DNA of 20,661 bases. It comes from Chara braunii. Its lineage: Eukaryota; Streptophyta; Charophyceae; Charales; Characeae. This document shows, piece after piece, positions 16,101 to 20,661 of the stretch. The notes under the pieces are model-generated. The model saw only the letters and a program-made list of their open reading frames with translations, did no database searches and was not told the DNA's origin. The position numbers were made by a program, and so were the translations under genes. Where the stretch lies: assembly GCA_003427395.1 (NCBI GenBank), contig BFEA01000232.1, positions 2,102,999 through 2,123,659 of the forward strand, in the 5' to 3' direction. Numbering within the stretch: position 1 is the stretch's first letter; the number at the start of each line of letters is the position of its first letter.

Positions 16101-19029
16101 TCAGTTTAGTTTTGCACATCACATCGTTGTTTTTCAGATTTTTTGTAGGGTATCAGAGTGGTCCGGGACNGCTTGCCTGTGGGGCAAAAGTTGTTCAGTT
16201 GTTTTTTTTTTGAATAATATAGTTGTTTTTTGGATTTCTTGCAAATTTTTTTAATTTTTTTGCAAGGACCTTCTCTGGTCCTTGCACGGCCAAGCTGCCT
16301 GGTCAATTGGCGGATCTCTCTGCCTTTCTCAAGCAGAGTTTATGGATGGAATCTTGGGTGGTATTAACTGATCACTTTTCCTCTTGGTTTGCTGTTATAC
16401 CTTCTTCCCACAGAGGGAACACTTATAATATACTCCTACATGGGTTTGTTAATTGGTGTATTATTTGTGAATGTGTGCAGTTGTTCAAACGGATCTGGAT
16501 GATACACCATGATGTTGAAAACCATGGTTTGGCAAAAAAACACCAGTACTGGATTGAGGATCGTGCATTGGAGAACTTCATACTTGAATTCAATCGGATA
16601 CAAAGGGTCTTGCGAAGTATGCCTCAAAGACATTGTTTCGGAAAAGGAGGTACAAGTTTCTGAATTCTTGAGCAATAGATAAAGTTCATTCGTGCTCTTT
16701 GAAGTTTCGTAGTGCTTTGTGGTGTACCATTATGATTGTCACAGCTGGTTGTCTTTTCTCTCATTTCTTCTGCTTCAGTGCAGCTCAAGAAAGTTTTTTT
16801 TTATACCTATATTGTTCCTAGATGCTCATCAACCCATAGTTGCTCGTTACATCATGGGCTGCAATGTCGTCTGTCATTTAAACCCATTGGATGAGTCCTG
16901 AATGCTTGTTATTCCATAGCATTTAAAAATTAATTGGCAAAATTGAATTTCACTGAACTTTTTTATTTTTTGGTATTTCTTGTGATGAACACCTTTTTAC
17001 AGGTTTCTATGGAAACAAGAAAGGGGAAATCATCATCGTGTCATCAATACTGCATGTCATCACGTACTGTCTGGAATCAATGGCAGACGATATTGCTTCA
17101 TTCGAAGATGATACAGATTCTCCAATTGCACCAGAGCAAGTCAATTTCGTGATAAACTTCCTTGAAATTTCTTGCAGGCAGCGGTTGGCATTCATCAACG
17201 ACCAACAATTAACATAAGTGTTCGATAATTTTGATGAGTATGGTTCTGATCACAGTGACAATGAGCGTAATAACGAGCGTGAAGATCTTGGCAATCGAGA
17301 TGATGCAGCAAAAATTTTCTATGACGTATGTAATGTTCCGGGTTATAATTATACTGCTTTAATCACCCCTGTATCAAAATGTGATGTGTGTTTAATTGAA
17401 TTGACGCTGTGACATCAACTAGGAAATTTTGTTGCACTTCATCTCAGCATTACGTGTCTTTGATATGCAATATTACTGTTTTCCTGCAACTGCTCCATCC
17501 TTTTTTTTTCTTTTTTTTTTCTTGTGCAGACAGCAACTACGGCAGGTGGTTCAACTGTTCCAACTGCTCCACCAATTTTTCTGTTATTTTCCTGCTCTGT
17601 TGCAGTTGTTGCACCTGGTGTATTGTTGCAGTAGCAACTATTGCAGCAGTGGCGTCCCCCATGGTTCATTTTTATTTTATTTTTTCTTTCTCTGCAGAAG
17701 ATGCAACTGCTGCTGCTGCTGCANCTTCTNAATCTGGATTAGCTGAAATTGGCTTNTCCAGCATTGTGGCCAACTGGGGTTCGGGANGTCAGACGCCCGG
17801 TGCAAGTGTGTAGTTATTGTACAGATGGTAACTTAGCCTAAGATGTTGTTTTTTGCGTACATCTAACAATCTTTTGTTTTCCTTGTTGCGCAGAGGAAAA
17901 TTGCAGAAAAGTGTTCCAGGATGCTGAAGAAGTTCACAAACTTACTGAAATTACCATTGACAGCAATGGTAAACTGCAAGTGCGGCTTGAGNAGANAAAT
18001 CGATGCCATGTTCCGAGGAATGGAAAGTCTTGGCTTGGNTACCTATCATGAGAATCACGAAAGAATAAGTAAGTCTAAGAAATTGAACAGGTGTTCTGAG
18101 AAATGGAATGATATGACTAACAGATTCACAATCCANAACCTNAACATTAGTATTTATGTTTGACAATCTGCACCCATCAACCGGCTTTGTNCCCTTCTAC
18201 NNATGGTCCTCAATCGTGANGAGGGTCCCCTTCTTGATCTGAACCCTTGANTGTTTAACCACACACGTTTTTCTCGTATTTTCNCGAGCTACACTTGTAC
18301 ATTATAGACTCTTTTGGCCCACTTGAGTTATTAAAAAATCCATGTCAGATAGCTGATAAATTTTTGTCTTTGTTCCTCTCCTCCTCTGTGATTCGTACTA
18401 AGTCTGTATCTCACCTGTTGACTTATGTAATGCTAAGAGATCTGCACACATCTCAAACTGGTTCTGGGACATTGCAGTTTTCTTCTTTATGCATTTCAGT
18501 CTGTCCAATATATATATTGTCAAATAGAGTTGCCCGGTATATATGTATATCTGATGTTGCTATCTACCATCCGGACGGCGTGGGTTACCTTGTTTTTCCG
18601 GGCGGCCCGCCCGTGCAAGCACCCGGGAAGGTCGCACAAAACAAAAAGCAAAAAAATCCAAAAAATCAGAAAAAAAACAATATTATGCAAAAAAATAAAT
18701 TGGATAACTTTTCTCTTACGGTCACGTTGAATTTTTTCGACAAACTGAAAAAAAAGAAAAAAAAAAAAGGTCTGGTCAGGCATGTAGTCCCGGGCCACTC
18801 AGGTAGCCTAGTGATGTTATAGATTTGATGACATAAGTGATTTATCTATTTTTAAAATTTTTACAGTTTTTGGAGCAAAAGAGTCGCAATATGATATGAA
18901 NAAGAAGACTGGAGTTGTCTTTGAGAAGAAAATCCCAGATGGATCCGAGGTTACAAAGTTCGTTAATACACTACAAGACGTCTTTAACTTGAGTTTGGCN
19001 GACTGGAACAGAGCNGCAGCAGCAACCTT
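6631..19029 (+). CDS. Split gene with DUF3987-like domain (3' incomplete)
   Basis: Gene model: 6631-7101, 13317-13784, 16481-16649, 17003-17325, possibly 17530-17545, then 17698-17805, 17894-18068 and 18867-19029, continuing beyond the window. Intron ends are GT-AG. Phases agree at junctions 1-2 (0), 2-3 (0), 3-4 (1), 17805-17894 (1) and 18068-18867 (1). Exons 1-4 together spell the DUF3987 plan in order: a P-loop-like motif with KSPA, an acidic Walker-B-like EDEL, a GLDR segment, IQPERL, and DGLxxRF. DUF3987 proteins are mostly from bacteria, phages and plasmids, often with primase or helicase-type functions; eukaryotic members are uncharacterised. The C-terminal exons are not recognised. 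An in-frame TAA at 17215 and a frameshift at Ns near 17993 leave open whether the gene works. Domesticated ATPase and mobile-element gene are both possible. Confidence 0.75.
7115..8595 (+). repeat. 740-bp tandem duplication in intron 1
   Basis: CAAAACCCATGTTCTTCTCC begins at 7115 and again at 7855, and the two copies stay nearly identical to about 7854 and 8595. Each copy has a pyrimidine-rich first half (CTCCT/TTCTTC) and a purine/G-rich second half with GGGGATATGG repeats. The copies resolve some Ns: 7605 aligns with C and 8573 with T. Long frames on both strands here are low-complexity and appear twice because of the duplication. Confidence 0.93.
8600..9215. other. Intronic purine-rich stretch
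   Basis: From about 8780 to 9120 the plus strand is strongly A/G-rich (GGAGGAAGGAAGAAAATT-like), with short AATGAAAGAAAATTATTAAT repeats near 9085-9115. No gene seen. Confidence 0.5.
9285..9370 (-). repeat. Poly(T)-flanked dispersed repeat, copy 2
   Basis: After a T-rich run, TCTATTAGTGGGGAGCGGCA and the following GGGAACCGGGCCCAGC match copy 1 at 3097 onward. Confidence 0.65.
9595..9640. repeat. A-rich low-complexity tract
   Basis: Repeats of AAAAAACAAA. Lysine-rich frames across it are not genes. Confidence 0.6.
9767..10059. mobile_element. hAT-like MITE, copy 1
   Basis: 293 bp bounded by CTAGGCTACC and its exact inverted partner GGTAGCCTAG, flanked by the identical 8-bp direct repeat GTTAAAAC (9759-9766 and 10060-10067). 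An 8-bp duplication is characteristic of hAT transposons. The subterminal sequence is GC-rich and the middle A/T-rich. It carries on its minus strand the family core GGCAAAAGTTGTTCAGTT (9909-9926), also found in the copies at 15954 and 19627. No coding capacity. It sits in intron 1 of the DUF3987 gene. Confidence 0.88.
10109..10199. repeat. Pair of identical 21-bp near-palindromes
   Basis: GTGGAAGGAGGTCCTCCACCT occurs at 10109-10129 and 10179-10199, exactly 70 bp apart. Each copy is close to self-complementary (GTGGA-GGAC/GTCC-TCCAC). Confidence 0.85.
10200..10800. other. Intronic AT-rich stretch
   Basis: No gene seen. A word like ACGTGTCACCTTGTCCGCCAT occurs twice (about 10597 and 10634), the second including the G-box-like CACGTG. 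With no promoter context, a regulatory role is unproven. Confidence 0.4.
10848..10965. repeat. (GGAAGGA)n purine minisatellite
   Basis: About 118 bp almost entirely of A and G in GGAAGGAGAG-type units. Both strands stay open here only because of the composition. Confidence 0.9.
11017..11120 (+). repeat. Three 36-40-bp tandem repeats
   Basis: Units starting AGTGTC(C/T)GAAT-GTCGCACAGCT begin at 11017, 11057 and 11093. AGTAGTGTCTGAATTT from the second unit recurs at 12087. Confidence 0.75.
11285..11440 (+). repeat. Dispersed repeat, copy 1
   Basis: AGTCCGGT-CTATTCC near the start and CATTGATTACTCC near the end are found in the same order at 13903-14040. This copy is longer between them because of an internal duplication. 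Confidence 0.6.
11329..11382 (+). repeat. Perfect 27-bp tandem duplication
   Basis: The 27-bp unit starting AATAAAATATTACATC at 11329 repeats exactly at 11356. Confidence 0.95.
12140..12420. other. Unassigned intronic stretch with Ns
   Basis: Several ambiguous bases. AAATGCTATTTCAC at 12072 recurs at about 12134. No gene seen. Confidence 0.35.
12420..12565. repeat. TAGAATCTAGTA minisatellite
   Basis: Many copies of a 12-14-bp unit like GAATCTAGTATA, closest together at 12520-12562. Confidence 0.8.
12566..12960. other. Unassigned intronic stretch
   Basis: Ordinary composition. A minus-strand frame at 12629-12883 shows no recognisable domain, and I see no supported gene. Confidence 0.4.
12983..13005. 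repeat. (CCAAG)n microsatellite
   Basis: Four to five pentanucleotide units. Confidence 0.85.
13317..13784 (+). CDS. Exon 2: DUF3987 core
   Basis: Preceded by a long T-tract and CCAG; starts phase 0 with KTFERMFEALQENVNP. The donor is GAG|GTATGT at 13784/13785, also phase 0. The 156 codons hold the most diagnostic part of the domain. LIALEDELATIF fits the acidic Walker-B-like strand, GGVGLDRSSML and QGGRWEMRT fit the conserved glycine/arginine segment, and GYIQPERLQML followed by ADGLMNRFHIFIPE fits the QPxxL and DGLxxRF motifs of the family. The single N (13686) lies in frame and changes nothing. Joining to exon 1 removes the whole 6.2-kb intron without a frame change, which is strong support for the model. 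Confidence 0.88.
13903..14040 (+). repeat. Dispersed repeat, copy 2
   Basis: CAGTCCGGTCGCTATTCCC and the later GACATTGATTACTCC match the elements of 11285-11440 in the same order. Located in intron 2. Confidence 0.6.
14040..14760. other. Intron 2, no gene seen
   Basis: Ordinary composition with short AT-rich tracts. The CCCTAAACCCTA word near 14291 is too short to be an interstitial telomere array. Confidence 0.4.
14901..15030 (+). repeat. Diverged 65-bp tandem repeat
   Basis: ATGGACTGAG...CAGGATCGGGAAGAATCAAC is followed 65 bp later by ATGGACTATG...CAGGATCTGGAAGAGTTAAC. The surrounding 14770-15050 is rich in GAGTC/GAGCC words. Confidence 0.65.
15130..15215 (+). repeat. Short direct repeat
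   Basis: GTCTGCTGTGCAGGG at about 15142 is repeated as GTTTGCTGTGCAGGG at about 15182. Confidence 0.5.
15735..15915 (+). repeat. 80-bp degenerate repeats rich in Ns
   Basis: CGAATACTGAACAGGGT occurs at 15738 and 15818, and weaker TCGAGTACT and TCGAATGTTGAG words follow. The clustering of Ns suggests collapsed or poorly resolved copies. Confidence 0.6.
15954..16302. mobile_element. hAT-like MITE family, copy 2
   Basis: Begins CAGGCTACCAGAGTGGCCCGG and ends in AAGCTGCCTGG, weakly inverted relative to each other. The family core GGCAAAAGTTGTTCAGTT occurs twice (16089-16106 and 16183-16200), so the element has an internal duplication. A perfect hairpin TGCAAGGACC/GGTCCTTGCA sits at 16261-16286. 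The flanks share only CAATT, so exact ends are uncertain. Confidence 0.6.
16481..16649 (+). CDS. Exon 3: DUF3987 helical region
   Basis: The acceptor TGTGTGCAG|TTG at 16480/16481 gives LFKRIWMIHHDVENHGL in phase 0, continuing exon 2. The donor GGAG|GTACAAG follows 16649 in phase 1. The helical, histidine-containing sequence fits the region after the DGLxxRF motif in DUF3987 proteins. The frame also stays open upstream of 16481, so an alternative acceptor near 16413 cannot be excluded. Spliced to exon 4 it reads CFGKG|GFYGNKKGEI. Confidence 0.8.
17003..17325 (+). CDS. Exon 4: end of DUF3987 domain, with in-frame TAA
   Basis: The acceptor TTTTTACAG precedes 17003, and the phase-1 join gives GFYGNKKGEIIIVSSILHV and YCLESMADDI, matching the last helices expected in DUF3987. 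The frame reads FINDQQLT and meets TAA at 17215-17217. It then stays open in the same frame with acidic sequence (VFDNFDEYGSDHSD, NNEREDLGNRDDAAK) to an excellent donor GAC|GTATGT at 17325/17326. Either the protein ends at the stop, or the stop is a mutation or sequencing error in a longer exon. The continued acidic frame and the good donor favour the latter. Confidence 0.75.
17530..17545 (+). CDS. Candidate 16-nt microexon
   Basis: CTTGTGCAG precedes 17530 and GCAG|GTGGTT follows 17545. The 16 bases would encode TATTA plus one base, converting the phase-0 end of exon 4 into the phase-1 start required at 17698 (giving TATTA-EDATA). No other simple arrangement was found that keeps frame. Several further acceptor-like TTGCAG sites lie at 17600-17640, so the true splicing here is uncertain. 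Confidence 0.35.
17698..17805 (+). CDS. Exon 5: alanine-rich linker
   Basis: The acceptor TTCTCTGCAG precedes 17698; the donor GCAA|GTGTGT follows 17805. The frame reads EDATAAAAA, then SGLAEIG, SSIVANWGSG and QTPGA, with four Ns all in frame. It joins the next exon in phase 1 across an 88-bp intron. No domain recognised. Confidence 0.6.
17894..18068 (+). CDS. Exon 6: unrecognised C-terminal region, N-induced frameshift
   Basis: Starts after TTGCGCAG in phase 1 and reads ENCRKVFQDAEEVHKL, ending with GKLQVRLE. The next bases are GNAGANAAA; as written the frame then stops shortly after. The other frame, reading IDAMFRGMESLG and HENHERI, is the one that reaches the donor ATAA|GTAAGT and joins the next exon. 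Ignoring one N restores a single continuous frame, so one N is probably a spurious inserted base. No family recognised. Confidence 0.65.
18560..18811. mobile_element. hAT-like MITE, copy 3
   Basis: 252 bp ending in GGTAGCCTAG, identical to the end of the copy at 9767. It begins CTATCTACC and is flanked by 8-bp repeats TGATGTTG (18552-18559) and TGATGTTA (18812-18819), 7 of 8 identical. The interior resembles the 9767 copy in the same orientation (CCCGTGCAAG then A-rich, ATTATGCAAAA, AACTTTTC). It lies in the intron before the last visible exon, ending 55 bp upstream of that exon. Confidence 0.82.
18867..19029 (+). CDS. Exon 7: unrecognised C-terminal region
   Basis: The acceptor TTTTTACAG precedes 18867. 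The phase-1 join from the previous exon gives HERI-IFGAKESQYDM, then TGVVFEKKIPDGSEV, TKFVNTLQDVFNLSL and ADWNRAAAAT. The donor ACCTT|GTAAGT follows 19029 in phase 2, so at least one more exon lies beyond the window. Without splicing, the frame would stop at the TAA inside the donor. Charged, globular-looking sequence; no family recognised. Confidence 0.7.
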
Positions 19030-19315
19030 GTAAGTACCATGTATNTGCACCAACACTGACATACTAGTGNCACTACCGACTGATGTAAAANCATGCCTTT
19101 CAAAGTTTTTTAATAGGTAGCCCAGGCGTGTGGATGCCTTGGGCAGGCTGCTCGGCAAATTTTGCTCCTTTGGCAATTTACCCTTTTTAGACCCAGTGGC
19201 CAGCCTGGTCATAGGGGCATTTCACCATACCGATGACTTTAGACATACCTCACGAAAGACCCTTAATTTCAGGGGCATTTCAATATTAAAAAAAAAAAAA
19301 AAAAAAGGTCTGCTA

Positions 19316-19515
19316 CCGCTGAATCATTGTACCTGGGCTGCTGTTTTATTCCGATTGTTTTTTTTTAATTTTATTTTGAGTCTGTTTCTGTTTTGAGTCT
19401 GTCTTGAGTCAATTTTGAGTCTGTCTAATTTTATGTCAGTTCTGAGTCTGTCTAATTTTGTGCTGAGTCAGTTTTGAGTCAGTGCAATTCTGTGCCGCTG
19501 AATCTTTGTACCTGG
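19316..19515 (+). repeat. Direct repeat pair
   Basis: CCGCTGAATCATTGTACCTGG at 19316 recurs as CCGCTGAATCTTTGTACCTGG at about 19495. Confidence 0.7.
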
Positions 19516-19626
19516 AGCCACTATAGTCATCTTTGATTCTATTTTGACTCTGATGTGAGTCTGTTTACAGTCTCTTTTTGAGTCAGTTTTGAGTCAGTTT
19601 TGAGTCTGTTTTGAGTCTGTTTCGAG
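19375..19626 (+). repeat. TTTTGAGTCTG minisatellite
   Basis: Many 10-16-bp units with GAGTC, densest at 19575-19622. The same array resumes at 20517-20545 after the inserted element. Confidence 0.85.
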
Positions 19627-20516
19627 CTATGTTACCAGCTCTCCGATGGGGAGACGTCTCCCTCGGTCGTTTCCGGGAGACGGACAGGGGGGGAGTTGTC
19701 CGGAAAATCGGACAACTGTTTTTTTGCCAAAAAAAAAACGAAAAAGAAAAAAAGGGGGGGGTCTGCGCACCACTAGGGGACCCCCCCCAAAAAAATTCAG
19801 GCCGTTCTGAGCAAAAACGAAAAAAAAAAACAGATACGGTGGGGGAGGTGTGATGGTGTGGATAGAATGTGTGTGTGTGTGTGTGTGTGTTGTGGATGCC
19901 GCTGTCACTGCAGCTGCGGCAGCTGCTACAGCTGCCACAACGGATGGTTCACAGCATGTGCAGCAGTTGCTGACTGCACACACACACACACACACATTTT
20001 ATCCACACACAAACACAACGAGTGACACGCATGTGAGCACACATACACAGTCACACACACACACACATGCACTATCTACTCGCACACACACACACACACT
20101 ATGTACACACACAGATGCACTGTCTACACACAAAAACGCACACCGACACCCATGCACACACACACACACACTCACATTCACACTGGGAAGGAAACAGTAG
20201 CAAGGCCAAGGCAAAAGTTGGTTTATTTTATTTTTCTGTATAGCATAGTTTTAATTTTTAATTTAAAATTTCAATCTTATAAAGAATTTCATTTTATTTT
20301 TTATTTTAAAATTTATAAAGAATCTCGATGTAACCCCAAGGCAAAAGTTGTTCAGTTTATTTTTCTGCATAACACAGTTTTTTTTTTCGGAATGTTTTGA
20401 GTTTTTTTGTTTTTTTGTTTTTTTTGGGACCGCCCGGGGAGAACGTCCGACCAGTTGTCCGATTGGACAACNCCGGACGGTCAGGGGGGTCCCGGACGTC
20501 CGATCTGGTAACTTAG
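19627..20516. mobile_element. 890-bp hAT-like element with microsatellite interior
   Basis: The terminal inverted repeats CTATGTTACCAG and CTGGTAACTTAG match at 11 of 12 positions. The flanks are GTTTCGAG (19619-19626) and GTTTTGAG (20517-20524), an 8-bp duplication with one change. Subterminal GC-rich arms both contain GTTGTCC-n-ATCGGACAACTG-like palindromes (about 19697-19720 and 20445-20472). The interior has (GT)n, CAG/CTG-rich sequence, long (CA)n tracts, and two copies of the family core GGCAAAAGTTG (20210 and 20340). No transposase gene seen. Confidence 0.75.
19869..20172. repeat. (GT)n and (CA)n microsatellite cluster
   Basis: A GT run at 19869-19890 and several CA runs from about 19976 to 20172, interrupted by CACACA-rich imperfect sequence. 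GT and CA tracts in opposite orientation could pair on one strand. Confidence 0.95.
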
Positions 20517-20545
20517 GTTTTGAGTCAATTTTGAGTCTGTTTTGG

Positions 20546-20661
20546 GCTGGGCTGTTTTCCCGGGCGCCCGGGCACTCAACTTCTGCCCGGGCACACGCTC
20601 GGGCGCCCGACCGGGATGACGCCCGGGCAGGGTTCCGAGCAGCCCCAGCGCAAAAAAAAAA
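20546..20661. repeat. GC-rich palindromic sequence cut by window end
   Basis: Multiple CCCGGGCGCCCGGGC-type words, both direct and inverted, ending in an A-run at the last base. It resembles the GC-rich end of a further foldback element, but too little is present to classify. Confidence 0.5.

Noticed and set aside
17921-18163. Frame MLKKFTNLL... across the first half of the exon at 17894
   Set aside because: It does not join the preceding exon in phase. The alternative ENCRKVFQDAEE frame does, and the switch at the Ns explains the conflict.
19850-20214. Cys-Val and Thr-His repeat frames in the microsatellite cluster
   Set aside because: Translations of GT/CA dinucleotide repeats.
1-20661. 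CRISPR array or bacterial operon
   Set aside because: The tandem repeats lack regular unique spacers, and the gene structure is spliced and eukaryotic.

Overview
The window reads as nuclear DNA of a eukaryote, most likely of the green-plant (streptophyte) lineage. Coding capacity is split by GT-AG introns, and much of the rest is microsatellites, poly(T) runs, SINE-like copies and MITEs. The lineage clue is a tRNA-Ser(GCU) fragment at 4312-4382 that closely resembles the plant mitochondrial gene. A repeat-rich charophyte such as Chara would fit, but the species is inference. Scattered Ns mark a draft assembly.

Layout. 1-4200: microsatellites, minisatellites, at least two copies of a tRNA-headed SINE, and other poly(T)-flanked retroposon copies. 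4200-5300: a duplicated repeat holding the tRNA-Ser fragment, then a 5' fragment of cytosolic ribosomal protein L17 (uL22) at 4614-4835, then a clean Tourist-type MITE with TTA target duplications. 5470-6350: degenerate direct and inverted repeats.

6631 to at least 19029: one long plus-strand gene. Exons at 6631-7101, 13317-13784, 16481-16649 and 17003 onward join in matching phase and encode a DUF3987-like domain, a family related to phage and plasmid primase/helicase-type ATPases. Further exons (17698-17805, 17894-18068, 18867-19029) join in phase into an unrecognised C-terminal region. The first intron is about 6.2 kb and contains a 740-bp tandem duplication and a hAT-like MITE. The gene has an in-frame TAA at 17215 and one apparent single-base N insertion, so it may be a pseudogene, a damaged allele or a sequencing casualty. 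Its 3' end lies outside the window.

19030-20661: a TTTTGAGTC minisatellite split by an 890-bp inverted-repeat element with near-perfect 8-bp target duplications. That element belongs to a family with members also at 9767-10059, 15954-16302 and 18560-18811. The window ends in another GC-rich palindromic sequence. No operon, CRISPR array or bacterial feature is present.
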